From: Desulfotruncus arcticus DSM 17038
GTDB lineage: Bacteria; Bacillota; Desulfotomaculia; Desulfotomaculales; Desulfallaceae
Reading direction: 5' to 3'
Assembly (NCBI RefSeq): GCF_900113335.1
Contig: NZ_FOOX01000024.1
Span: forward strand, 1 to 64,000
DNA: 64,000 bases
Within the stretch, counting starts at the first letter, position 1; every line of letters begins with the position of its first letter. Positions 26,566-34,478 of this stretch are shown here, one piece after another. Under the pieces are notes generated by a model, which saw only the letters and a program-made list of their open reading frames with translations, was not told the origin of the DNA and did not search any database. The translations under genes and the position numbers were made by a program.

Positions 26566-27140
26566 TTTAGACTGCATTGTGTAAGCGGGGGATTCGCCAG
26601 ATATGGAGGAGCAAAAAATTTTTATAGAATCGCAGGAAAGTGATTAAATTGAGTATTAAAAATCTTAATCCACCATATCGTATAGAAATCTCTATGGGTA
26701 ATGCTGCTACATCTACTTCTTCGTACCCCCCGGCTACCAAGTGATTCTTTATAAATACGGTATGGTGTTTCAAAGGATTCCTAACCTTCTATAAATTAGT
26801 TTGCTATAAGAACCAAGTATAATCTTTTTCAATGAATACAAAAAGAAATATTTTTAGGTAGCATTCACGCCCGGCATAAGGTTGATCTGTTTCAGCGGTT
26901 TGAATAAAGAATCAAAGCCGCCGTTTTCCTTTTTAAAAATAGGATAGCGGAGGGTTTATTAAGTTTACCCTTCTTTAAAGAACGCGGTGGCATTAGGAGG
27001 TTGCCGCCGTGTTGCTTGTTTTCTCTCGACATCATTTGATGACATTTGACTATTTAAAAAAAGCTTAATTCGTAGAGGGCCTTATTGCGTCCAACAAGGT
27101 ATCTGCACACATTACATAATAAGACGTCTAAACTTTTCTG

Positions 27141-27172
27141 CCCGATTGGATATTGTCCAATCGGGCTTTTTT
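27141..27172 (+). terminator. Intrinsic terminator
   Basis: A perfect 10-bp stem CCCGATTGGA/TCCAATCGGG with a 5-base loop is followed by CTTTTTTG. It isolates the integrase-end regulatory genes from the cargo. Confidence 0.85.
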
Positions 27173-27298
27173 GTGCCTTTTTGCCAAGCGTCATTGGAAA
27201 AACGCAACAAACAGCCCTTGCCGGTTGGGATAAAGAGTGAAAGGGAAATAGGGACAAGTTTAACTCCCTCCATTTGGAACAGGAAGGAGGTGAACTCT

Positions 27299-27751
27299 AT
27301 GGAGCGATCTTCTTCCAATAACAAGGGAAAAACTGTCCAGCATCAGTTTGACAGCTTTTGCAGGAAAGTCCTGAAAGGCGAAGCCAGCAATTATCGCAAA
27401 GCACTTGCCCGGCGCTGGCGGTACGAAGTGACCTTTTCCGAGCTGTCAGAGAAGGAGTTGAACCAGCTTTATGCTATGGATGAATATGCGACTGATTATT
27501 ACTTGTTCCAGGTAATGGGCTACGATGTCGAGGTCAAGGACGCGTTGATAGGTGAAGCGTTGGAAGCGCTGCCCGAGAAAAAGCGCAAAATTATCCTGCT
27601 GTCTTATTTCATGGACATGTCGGATGCGGAAATTGGGGAGCTGATGAACCTTGTGCGCACCACAATCTACCGTCATAGGACAAGCTCACTGCAACAAATC
27701 AAAAAGTATATGGAGGGAAAAGCCGATGATGAAAACAAATCCGAGCCATAA
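27299..27751 (+). CDS. Sigma-like regulator of the ICE (Tn916 Orf7 type)
   Basis: 150 residues ending in a sigma region 4-like helix-turn-helix (ALEALPEKKRKIILLSYFMDMSDAEIGELMNLVRTTIYRHRTSSLQQIKKYM). The N-terminal part lacks a complete region 2. Such proteins are the conserved sigma-like regulators next to xis/int in Tn916/Tn1549 relatives. The ATG at 27299 has AAGGAGGTGA; the open frame starts further upstream, across the terminator, and is not used. It overlaps the next gene. Confidence 0.85.
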   Translation: MERSSSNNKGKTVQHQFDSFCRKVLKGEASNYRKALARRWRYEVTFSELSEKELNQLYAMDEYATDYYLFQVMGYDVEVKDALIGEALEALPEKKRKIILLSYFMDMSDAEIGELMNLVRTTIYRHRTSSLQQIKKYMEGKADDENKSEP

Positions 27752-27968
27752 AAATCTGCTGCCTTTTCCCGTCATTGCGGCAGCGGCAGGCGGCAACATC
27801 GAAGCGATTGATGCCGTGCTGAAACACTACGGGGGATATATTGCCACGTTGTCCATTAGGCAGCTTTACGACGAAAACGGTAATCCCCATCTGTGTGTAG
27901 ACCCTGAATTGCGCCGCAGACTGGAAACCAAGCTCATTACTAAGCTCCTTACATTCAAGGTGGCTTAA
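27726..27968 (+). CDS. Helix-turn-helix protein of conjugative transposons (Tn916 Orf8 type)
   Basis: 80 residues with the typical LLPFPVIAAAAGGNIEAIDAVLKHYGGYIATLS and the C-terminal LCVDPELRRRLETKLITKLLTFKV. This is the small HTH family that always follows the sigma-like regulator in Tn916-type regulatory modules. It overlaps the upstream gene by 26 bases and ends just before a terminator. Confidence 0.85.
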   Translation: MMKTNPSHKNLLPFPVIAAAAGGNIEAIDAVLKHYGGYIATLSIRQLYDENGNPHLCVDPELRRRLETKLITKLLTFKVA

Positions 27969-27973
27969 GCCTT

Positions 27974-28022
27974 GCCCGTACGGGAATGTGTCCCCTTTCC
28001 ACCTTCCCGATGCGGGCTTTTC
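27974..28022 (+). terminator. Intrinsic terminator after the regulatory genes
   Basis: An interrupted stem (GCCCG..GGGAA with TTCCC..CGGGC) closes a 17-base loop and is followed by TTTTC. Confidence 0.65.
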
Positions 28023-28520
28023 ATGTTGTTGCCGGCCTATAAAAGTCCATTGGTTGACAATGAGCTTTTACAGGCTGACAAACGCCTTTCGCTCTTTAAC
28101 AAAGAAAGCGTGCTAACCACGCGCAGCATAGGGCAAATCGGATACTTTCGGTCCATGCCGAGCCGGACGGCGGGTGCGCCACGACTTCCCAAAGGGAACG
28201 AGCGATCACCACCAGGCCGCAAAATGAGCGTGGCAGCTTGTGGGGCGACGATGCATGGGCCGGTATAATGATACTTCCGTCCAGCCACAGTCCGAGCGTT
28301 AAAAGCGTCGCAGGCAATGGGGGCGGCCCGCCGACAGGGGGGAGGTGAAAGTCCTATGAGGACGGTGAGCCGCCGTCCGCCGATAAGCCCATGAAACGAT
28401 AGAACCGGAACAGAAATGCGGGTCAGGGGTGCGCACCTTGGTGCGAGCTGTATGCGTACCCAATCATGGGCGCGCCCCTGTTTTCTGCATTTTTATTTTA
28501 AGCTGAGAGGAGCTGATACC
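28023..28520. other. GC-rich non-coding region before xis, possible structured RNA
   Basis: About 500 bases without a supported gene. From about 28300 it contains nested hairpins: GTCC/GGAC and GGACGG/CCGTCC around 28352-28380, and GCACC/GGTGC near 28436-28445. There is also a GGAGGTGAAAGTCC box that recalls group II intron 5' domains, but no intron ORF or domain V can be shown. It may regulate xis/int or be an intron relic. Confidence 0.4.
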
Positions 28521-28742
28521 TTGCTCAAAAGCAATGAAGCATATAAGCTGATTTTTCGGGAATACCCGGATGTGGTCGATGTGGAGCAAATGTGTGAAAT
28601 GCTGGGCGGTATCAGCGCAAAAACCGCATACCGCCTTTTGCGGCAAAATCAGATCAAGCACTTTAAGATAGGCCGGACGTACAAAATCCCCAAGCTTCAT
28701 ATTTTCGAATACCTGGCGGTCGCGCAGGAATCCGATGCGTAA
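28521..28742 (+). CDS. Excisionase-family DNA-binding protein
   Basis: 73 residues with a winged-helix/MerR-like helix-turn-helix (VVDVEQMCEMLGGISAKTAYRLLRQNQIKHFKIGRTYKIPKLHIFEYL). This is the excisionase type seen before integrases in Tn916 relatives. It should bend DNA at the element ends and bias the integrase toward excision. The TTG start at 28521 follows GAGAGGAGC. Longer upstream reading is not protein-like. Confidence 0.85.
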   Translation: MLKSNEAYKLIFREYPDVVDVEQMCEMLGGISAKTAYRLLRQNQIKHFKIGRTYKIPKLHIFEYLAVAQESDA

Positions 28743-28845
28743 AACATCGTTCGCACCTTTGCAAGATTTTTGGGAGCCTGCTACACTAAACCCGTCAATG
28801 GTAGGTGAATATGGACTGTTACTGATTTAAAGGAGGCAAGAATTT

Positions 28846-30321
28846 ATGGTAACAGGACACCTGCGAGAAAAAAACGGCTATTTCCAGATGATCCTCACCT
28901 ACAAGGATATGAACGGAAAGCGCCAGACCAAGTCCGTCAGTACGGGGCTTCCCGTCAAGGGGAATAAAAAGCGCGCTGAAGCGCTACTTTGGAAAACCAG
29001 GCAAGAGTTTAATCCCGACACGGGGATGAGTTGCAAAAACGCTTTGTTTGCCGACTTCCTGAAAAAATGGCTGCAGGACGTTATCAACAGAGTGGACGCC
29101 GATACCTACGCCCTTTACACGTACGACGCCAAAGCCTTCATCATCCCTTACTTTAAGGATACCGCCGTTACGGTGGCGAAAATAAAGCCGGGGGACATCG
29201 AAGGCTACTATCAGTACGAGAGAACGGAAAAAAACGCCTTGAACACCGCCCTGCTCCAATATCACGAGGTCATCAAGGAAGCCTTGGCCTACGCCGTGGA
29301 GCTTGAGCTGATCCGGGACAATCCGGCTGACAAGGTAAACCCGATCTCCGGCGAGGTGCGGATACTGTTTACCGACTTCCTGCTGGAATGGCTGGAGATG
29401 ATCAAGCACAATGTGGAAATGACCACCTACGCCTCTTACGCTATGTGCATCAAGAGCTGCATTATTCCTTACTTTAAGGAATTCAGGCTTACATTGAAGG
29501 ATGTTACGCCGAAGCACATCCAGGACTATTATCAGTACGAGCTGAACGAGAAAGGCGTAAGCGCCTGCACGGTGATCCACCGCCACGCCAACATTCGCAA
29601 GGCGTTGCAGTACGCTTACAAGGTGGGCTTGATCGCCTTTAACCCCGCCGACCGAATCGAGCGGCCCAAAACCGCAAAATTCGTGGGCAGCATTTACGAC
29701 GCCGGGGAACTGGAAGCCCTGTTTACCGTTGTAAAAAACAAGCCGATAGAGCTGGCCGTTATCTTAGGCGCGTTTTACGGACTGCGCCGCAGCGAGATCG
29801 TGGGGCTGAAATGGGACGCCATTGATTTCGGAAAAAAGACGCTGACCATCAAGCACACCGTAACCGAGTCAAGGGTGGACGGGAAAGCCGTCATCGTGGA
29901 AAAGGACCGCGCCAAAACCAAGTCCAGTCACCGCACCCTGCCGCTGGTAGAGCCCTTTGAAAAGCTTCTCCGGCAGATGAAGGCGGAGCAGGAGCGCAAT
30001 CAAAAGGTATGCGGGAAAGACTATTGCCGGGAATATCTTGGCTACATCTACGTGAATGAGCTGGGAGAACGGATCAAGCCGGGCTATATCACCCAGAATT
30101 TCGCGCTCACCCTGAAAAACCACGGCTTGAAGAAAATCCGTTTCCACGACCTGCGGCATAGCTGCGCCAGTTTGTTGTACGCCAACGGCGTCAGCCTGAA
30201 GGAGATCCAGGAGTGGTTGGGGCACAGTGATATTTCCACCACCTCAAATATTTACACCCACCTGGATTTCAGTTCGAAGGTTGCCTCGGCCAACGCCATC
30301 ATTGGCGTATATCCCTCCTGA
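28846..30321 (+). CDS. Tyrosine integrase with duplicated core-binding domain
   Basis: 491 residues, about 90 longer than usual for ICE integrases. An arm-binding N-terminal domain (1-60) is followed by two similar SAM-like core-binding domains (about 68-166 and 175-274). Both contain IIPYFK, YYQYE, a central KAL/EAL-AYA helix and NPADK/NPADR. The catalytic domain has Arg314 (YGLRRSEIVGLKW), a Lys in the beta-hairpin, HDLRHSCASLLY, LGHSDISTT and the nucleophile in SNIYTH. It should integrate and excise the element at the tRNA-Leu gene, whose 3' end lies 168 bases downstream. Confidence 0.95.
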   Translation: MVTGHLREKNGYFQMILTYKDMNGKRQTKSVSTGLPVKGNKKRAEALLWKTRQEFNPDTGMSCKNALFADFLKKWLQDVINRVDADTYALYTYDAKAFIIPYFKDTAVTVAKIKPGDIEGYYQYERTEKNALNTALLQYHEVIKEALAYAVELELIRDNPADKVNPISGEVRILFTDFLLEWLEMIKHNVEMTTYASYAMCIKSCIIPYFKEFRLTLKDVTPKHIQDYYQYELNEKGVSACTVIHRHANIRKALQYAYKVGLIAFNPADRIERPKTAKFVGSIYDAGELEALFTVVKNKPIELAVILGAFYGLRRSEIVGLKWDAIDFGKKTLTIKHTVTESRVDGKAVIVEKDRAKTKSSHRTLPLVEPFEKLLRQMKAEQERNQKVCGKDYCREYLGYIYVNELGERIKPGYITQNFALTLKNHGLKKIRFHDLRHSCASLLYANGVSLKEIQEWLGHSDISTTSNIYTHLDFSSKVASANAIIGVYPS

Positions 30322-30330
30322 CATCCCTCC
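30308..30330 (+). promoter_or_regulatory. Candidate integrase arm-type sites
   Basis: ATATCCCTCC at 30309-30318 and CATCCCTCC at 30322-30330 form a direct repeat across the end of the integrase gene. The same motif occurs as inverted pairs in both tRNA spacer repeats (30620-30642 and 30821-30843). Repeated decamers beside an attachment site are typical integrase or excisionase arm sites. Confidence 0.45.
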
Positions 30331-30488
30331 AAAACGGCGGAATGACAGGTAAAAAGAGAGCTGAGAGCATTGCAAATATGCGCAAAATGGTTCGTGTGAC
30401 GGTATGAAGGGCGGCAAACGATAGGTGCCGCCAGAAAAGAAAAAAGCCCTCAAATCCGCTTGTATCGCGGTTCAAGAGCGATTGTTTC
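30331..30488. other. Element end between integrase and tRNA
   Basis: Non-coding. It contains a 7-bp hairpin (GGCGGCA/TGCCGCC near 30411-30433). The attachment-site crossover is expected within or at the edge of the tRNA 3' end, but the second att copy lies outside the window. Confidence 0.45.
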
Positions 30489-30574
30489 TGGTGCCGATGG
30501 CCGGAGTCGAACCGGCATGGAGGTTATCCAACGGTTTTTGAGACCGCCGCGTCTGCCAATTCCGCCACATCGGC
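30489..30574 (-). tRNA. tRNA-Leu (anticodon CAA)
   Basis: 86 bases with CCA encoded. The acceptor GCCGATG pairs with CATCGGC. The D-arm reads GGCGGAATTGGCAGACGC, the anticodon loop CTCAAAA gives CAA, there is a class II variable arm, and the T-arm CCGGTTCGACTCCGG is intact. The 3' end faces the integrase gene, which fits use as the attachment site of the ICE. Confidence 0.93.
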
Positions 30575-30737
30575 AAGTTTATTTCAATTTCCCTCTCCAT
30601 AAATCCGCCTTTGGAATTTGGAGGGATATGGTGGAGGGATATTAAAAATCACAGAGGCTATTCAATTATCAAGAACCCAGCAATCACGCTGGTTTGGGAG
30701 CCGCCGACCGGTCGAAAAGGGGCTTTCGCACAGTAGA

Positions 30738-30776
30738 TTTTGAGTGCGGTGCGTCTGCCAATTCCGCCACATCGGC
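30738..30776 (-). pseudogene. Partial tRNA-Leu, 5' half only (copy 2)
   Basis: It matches the intact tRNA from GCCGATGTGGCGGAATTGGC through the anticodon loop CTCAAAA. After that the sequence no longer forms an anticodon 3' stem, T-arm or acceptor end. Confidence 0.7.
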
Positions 30777-30938
30777 AAATTTATTTCAATTTCCCTCTCC
30801 CGAATCCGCTTTTGGAATTTGGAGGGATATGGTGGAGGGATATGAAAAACCATAGAGACTATTTGATTGTCAAGAACCCAGCAACCACGCGGGTTTGGGA
30901 ACCGCCGACCGGTCGAAAAGGGCTTTTCACGCATTGGT

Positions 30939-30977
30939 TTTTGAGTCGTGTGCGTCTGCCAGTTCCGCCACTTCGGC
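30939..30977 (-). pseudogene. Partial tRNA-Leu, 5' half only (copy 3)
   Basis: It begins GCCGAAGTGGCGGAACTGGC and keeps the CTCAAAA loop; the rest diverges as in copy 2. The three copies share the 5' half and loop but not the 3' half. Confidence 0.65.
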
Positions 30978-30979
30978 AT

Positions 30980-31230
30980 TTTATTATATTTTCAACGTCC
31001 GCATATCAGATTGTAACATACTCAAAACTACATTGTCAACGACATAGTTATAGCAAGGTTTTTTCATTTTTGAAGCTAAATGTCAAATATTCATTAGTTA
31101 AGTAAATCACAGCTTTGGAAAACTGCCTATAAACCCTGCATTATTGAAGGGTGCTGAAACCTTTTGTCGAATTATATTAATCAGGGTATTAAGTTGCCCT
31201 GGTCTTTTTTTGACTGGAGTTGAAAACACA
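30980..31230. other. Intergenic region upstream of tRNA and sigma gene
   Basis: About 250 AT-rich bases. It should hold the divergent promoters of the tRNA array and of the sigma gene. A 5-bp hairpin CAGGG/CCCTG followed by a T run (about 31180-31210) lies before the sigma gene and could attenuate it. No gene is seen. Confidence 0.45.
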
Positions 31231-31860
31231 TTGAGCCTTTCAGACGAAACACTGGTTCAAAAAAGTAAAAAAGGTGATTTAAATGCTTTTAATGAGCTGG
31301 TGCTTCGCTATGAGGGCAAAGTGTTTAGTATTGCCTACAGGTTTATGGGCAATCATGCTGATGCCAGCGATCTTGCCCAGGAAACTTTTATTCGCCTGTA
31401 CCAATCTCTTGCCAGCTTTAGAGGTGATTCTTCTTTTTCCACCTGGCTATATCGAATTACCGCCAACGCCTGCCGGGATGAATTAAGGAAACACCAGAGA
31501 AGGCGAAGCATATCCATGGATGAAATGATTGCCGCTTCGCCGGCTAACGTTCCGGTTGCGGACAACGCTTATTCACCTGAAGATGCGGTTCAGCGCAATG
31601 AGGTGCAGCGACAGGTGCAGGAGTGCTTAAATGAACTCTCCGATGACCACAGGCTAATCCTGGTAATGCGCGAAATCCAGGGCTTTAGTTATGATGAAAT
31701 AGCGGAAGTCCTGCAGTGCTCACTGGGGACGGTAAAATCACGCATTAGCCGGGCCAGAAATGCTTTAAAGGAAAGGTTAAAACGGAAAGGGGAACTTTTA
31801 TCGACGGAAAGTCGTCTGACAGAAAAAGGGGGGAAGAAAAGTGCGTTGCCAGGACATTAG
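31231..31860 (+). CDS. ECF sigma factor (SigW/RpoE type)
   Basis: 209 residues. Region 2 (LNAFNELVLRYEGKVFSIAYRFMGNHADASDLAQETFIRLYQSL ... FSTWLYRITANACRDELR) and region 4 (LNELSDDHRLILVMREIQGFSYDEIAEVLQCSLGTVKSRISRARNALKERL) are complete. The TTG at 31231 is preferred; the frame continues upstream without a good site. The gene overlaps its anti-sigma gene by 20 bases, so the two are made together. Confidence 0.92.
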   Translation: MSLSDETLVQKSKKGDLNAFNELVLRYEGKVFSIAYRFMGNHADASDLAQETFIRLYQSLASFRGDSSFSTWLYRITANACRDELRKHQRRRSISMDEMIAASPANVPVADNAYSPEDAVQRNEVQRQVQECLNELSDDHRLILVMREIQGFSYDEIAEVLQCSLGTVKSRISRARNALKERLKRKGELLSTESRLTEKGGKKSALPGH

Positions 31861-33136
31861 AGAACAGTTATCTGCATATATTGATGGCATGCTTGATTCT
31901 TCCCTGGAAGCGCGGGTTAAACTGCATATTGCTTCCTGTGAGGACTGCAGGCTTGAATATGAAGACCTCATGACGGCTGTCGAATTACTAAAGAGTTTAC
32001 CCGAGATAACACCACCGCCCGATTTTAATCTGAAACTGCAAGCAAAGTTATCTAATTTGAACCCCCGGGTAGAAGTTCCCGGCAAGATTGGCCTGTTGGG
32101 CAGGCTGGTTCGGGGGAAATGGTCCGGCCCGCTGGCTGCCGCGGCGGTAATTTGCTTAACCGTAGGTGTAACTGCATTATGGTATGATCAGCAGCATGGG
32201 GATATGTTCAACCCTGTTGTTCAAAATCAAATTGTTGACGATTCCGGTAGAACTCGTCATTCTGATGATGCTAAAACTGGGTCGGGGTCGCATAATCAGG
32301 CAGTTGAATCTGATAATTTATCTAACAATTCAAAGAAAAAAACTGAGGTTGTTGATTCAAATCCTCATGAGCGGGTTGCTGTACCAGAGGCAAATCAGGG
32401 ACAACAGCAACAAATTTATGCAGGTGCCCCAAGCGGACAGATTAAACAGCAGGATGAAAAATCTACCGGCGCAGCTGATTTGCAAAGTTTTGGTTCCGCC
32501 GATATTCAAGTAGGCTCCAAGTCTGGAATCGCTGCTGAGCAGACACAACCGCCGGTCGGGGTAATGAGGCAAAAAGATGCGCCTGCAGTTGATGACCGGC
32601 CAGCTGTACCTGGCATAAAGGCTGCACCTGATATAAAGAATACTCCTGACCTTAAAGATACGTCTGATTTAACAGAGGCTCCTAATTTCAGCATGATGAA
32701 AGCCAGCCCTATGAAAGAAGCTGATGTACCACACATGGCCCGGGAGTATAGAGCAACGTGGGAGCCCGGGGATGATGCCACCGCCTTTATTAGTGATATG
32801 GCGGTAAAGTATGATGGGATTATTGAATACGAGCCGCATGAGGCAGGCCAGCACTGGGTGTTGTGGTTACCCGGCGCTAATGTGACAGCTTTTCTAGGTG
32901 AACTGAGTAAGTCAGGCAGTTTGGAGGTTAAGACCGAAGACAGAGATTTAACAGGTAAGTATCAGCAAATTGAAAATAAAATTAACGAACTTAAAGAGCG
33001 CGAGCAGTGGTTGCTTCAAAACAACAATACAAAAGAGCTGGCCACATTAGAACAGCAAATTCAGCAGCAATCACAAGCGCTGGCCGAAATAAATAAAGAA
33101 ACGTCAATGTCTATGATCATACTGACGGTTAAATGA
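31841..33136 (+). CDS. Anti-sigma factor with zinc-finger and DUF4349-like sensor
   Basis: 431 residues. The N-terminal anti-sigma zinc finger is clear (CQDIREQLSAYIDGML with HIASCEDC). One membrane helix (LAAAAVICLTVGVTALW, about 87-104) leads to a long low-complexity linker and a C-terminal DUF4349-like domain with a coiled coil (KYQQIENKINELKEREQWLL ... TLEQQIQQQ). It should hold the ECF sigma at the membrane and release it on an envelope signal. GTG start 31841. Confidence 0.88.
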   Translation: MRCQDIREQLSAYIDGMLDSSLEARVKLHIASCEDCRLEYEDLMTAVELLKSLPEITPPPDFNLKLQAKLSNLNPRVEVPGKIGLLGRLVRGKWSGPLAAAAVICLTVGVTALWYDQQHGDMFNPVVQNQIVDDSGRTRHSDDAKTGSGSHNQAVESDNLSNNSKKKTEVVDSNPHERVAVPEANQGQQQQIYAGAPSGQIKQQDEKSTGAADLQSFGSADIQVGSKSGIAAEQTQPPVGVMRQKDAPAVDDRPAVPGIKAAPDIKNTPDLKDTSDLTEAPNFSMMKASPMKEADVPHMAREYRATWEPGDDATAFISDMAVKYDGIIEYEPHEAGQHWVLWLPGANVTAFLGELSKSGSLEVKTEDRDLTGKYQQIENKINELKEREQWLLQNNNTKELATLEQQIQQQSQALAEINKETSMSMIILTVK

Positions 33137-33156
33137 GTCCCGTTTCGGGACTTTTC
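33136..33156 (+). terminator. Intrinsic terminator of the sigma/anti-sigma operon
   Basis: The 7-bp stem AGTCCCG/CGGGACT with loop TTT is followed by TTTTC and begins at the anti-sigma stop. Confidence 0.8.
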
Positions 33157-33269
33157 TATTGCACTGTTGCTAAATTAAAGTTAAAATAGGAATAGTTGCG
33201 GTTTGGCTTAACACATATCATTAATATGTTAATGCCATAATAGATAAAGAAAGGAGGTAAGATAACAAA

Positions 33270-33491
33270 ATGCGTGAAAAAGTGCAAGCTGCTTTAGATA
33301 AAGTGCGCCCGGCGTTACAGCGTGATGGCGGTGATGTTGAGCTTGTGGAAGTTACTCCTGACGGTGTGGTTAAGGTCAGGCTAAAGGGTGCCTGTGGAGG
33401 TTGCCCGATGTCCACGATGACTTTAAAACAGGGTATTGAGAGAACAATCAAACAAGCCGTTCCCGAGATTAAAGAAGTAGTACAAGCATAA
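33270..33491 (+). CDS. NifU-like Fe-S scaffold protein
   Basis: 73 residues, a stand-alone NifU C-terminal domain: ALQRDGGDVELVEV and the cluster-binding CGGCPMSTMTLKQGIE. It binds and passes on iron-sulfur clusters. It is a single-gene unit with AAAGGAGG and its own terminator. Confidence 0.92.
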   Translation: MREKVQAALDKVRPALQRDGGDVELVEVTPDGVVKVRLKGACGGCPMSTMTLKQGIERTIKQAVPEIKEVVQA

Positions 33492-33496
33492 TTAAG

Positions 33497-33520
33497 ACCC
33501 CTGCACTGGCAGGGGTTTTC
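33497..33520 (+). terminator. Intrinsic terminator after nifU-like gene
   Basis: The 8-bp stem ACCCCTGC/GCAGGGGT with loop ACTG is followed by TTTCT. Confidence 0.85.
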
Positions 33521-33572
33521 TATTAATATTGTTTATTCGGGGTAATTTTAATTGCGGAGGGGGCTATCAATA

Positions 33573-34424
33573 ATGGTTAGGAAATTTAAGCTGGCAATTT
33601 GCCAGAGTAATGCTGCCGGTGATAAGACGTCGAATATCCGTCATGCGGATGAAATGGTGCGGCAGGCAGCATCGCAGGGGGCCGAGGTGGTAATGCTGCC
33701 GGAAATGTTTAATTGCCCATACCGGACAGAACTTTTTCCAGCCTACGCTGAGAGCTACCCGAACGGAGAAACAATCCAAATGTTGTCCGGCACTGCTAAA
33801 GCTGCCGGGATAGTTTTGGTGGGCGGCTCGATTCCTGAAATAGACGGTGATACCGTATATAACACTTCTTTTATTTTTGGTCCCCAGGGTGAATTGCTGG
33901 GCCGCCACAGAAAGGTGCATCTTTTTGACGTAGACTTACCCGACCTTAAAGTCAGGGAATCCAGTACCCTGGGACCGGGCAATAATTTAACTGTTGTCAA
34001 CGCTGGTTTTTGCAAGCTGGGGATAATCATTTGTTTTGATGTTCGTTTTCCGGAAATCGCCCGGTTACTGGCCATGGAAGGGATACAGGCGCTGATGATC
34101 CCCGCGGCTTTTAATACAGTTACCGGCCCGGCGCACTGGGAACTTTCCATGCGCATGCGGGCAGTAGATAACCAGATCTACGTTGCCGCGGCGTCACCGG
34201 CTCGGGACGAAAAGGCCGGGTACGTTGCTTACGGCCATTCTATGGTGGTGGATCCCTGGGGTGAAGTACTGGTTGAAGCTGGTTTAGGCAGTGAAATTAT
34301 TATGGCTGAAATTGACCCGGTTAAAATGGAAGAGGTGCGGGGACGCTTGCCGCTGCTGGCCCAGCGGCGAACAGATTTGTATTCATTGGAATGGAAAAAG
34401 GAGGACGGGAATGAAAACAATTGA
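33573..34424 (+). CDS. Carbon-nitrogen hydrolase (omega-amidase/Nit2-like)
   Basis: 283 residues with the nitrilase triad: Glu in VVMLPEMFNCPY, Lys in GRHRKVHLFDVD and Cys in GIIICFDVRFPEIARL. The length and the DNQIYVAAASPARD segment fit omega-amidases that hydrolyse 2-oxoglutaramate-type amides. The ATG at 33573 has GCGGAGGGGG upstream. It is followed closely by ychF. Confidence 0.9.
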   Translation: MVRKFKLAICQSNAAGDKTSNIRHADEMVRQAASQGAEVVMLPEMFNCPYRTELFPAYAESYPNGETIQMLSGTAKAAGIVLVGGSIPEIDGDTVYNTSFIFGPQGELLGRHRKVHLFDVDLPDLKVRESSTLGPGNNLTVVNAGFCKLGIIICFDVRFPEIARLLAMEGIQALMIPAAFNTVTGPAHWELSMRMRAVDNQIYVAAASPARDEKAGYVAYGHSMVVDPWGEVLVEAGLGSEIIMAEIDPVKMEEVRGRLPLLAQRRTDLYSLEWKKEDGNENN

Positions 34425-34478
34425 AGTACCTTGCATTTCTCCCGTCAAAGGAATAAAATTTCGTTTGAGGTGAGAAAT

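Larger units (their letters stand above)
25630..27140. other. Long AT-rich non-coding stretch with cargo regulatory elements
   Basis: About 1.5 kb without a convincing gene. It holds leader copy 2 (25999-26033, minus) and element copies C (26053-26120, minus) and D (26489-26565, plus). The frames of 60-70 codons present here lack ribosome sites and protein-like composition. It looks like decayed cargo DNA. Confidence 0.55.
30575..30979 (-). repeat. Two ~200-bp tandem repeats with partial tRNA-Leu copies
   Basis: The 5' ends of the intact tRNA (30574) and of two partial copies (30776 and 30977) lie 202 and 201 bases apart. The spacer sequences are closely similar in both units. They share a T-rich TTTATTTCAATTTCCCTCTCC block, an inverted GGAGGGATAT pair, and a GACCGGTCGAAAAGG segment. 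Confidence 0.85.

Noticed and set aside
26354..26773. Frames of 60-70 codons on both strands in the cargo gap
   Set aside because: No ribosome sites, biased low-complexity composition, and overlap with element copy D.
3458..27120. Exact 15-base repeat CACACATTACATAAT at 3458-3472 and 27106-27120, as possible ends of a nested element
   Set aside because: It is AT-rich and short enough to arise by chance over this distance, with no inverted repeats or integrase of its own at either copy.
27972..28268. 98-codon plus-strand frame after the HTH gene
   Set aside because: It starts inside a terminator hairpin, has no ribosome site and no protein-like pattern.
30662..30979. Minus-strand 105-codon frame with internal repeats (WRNWQTH)
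   Set aside because: It is a translation of the tandem tRNA-Leu-derived repeats; WRNWQT is the well-known artefact of reading a tRNA-Leu gene as protein.
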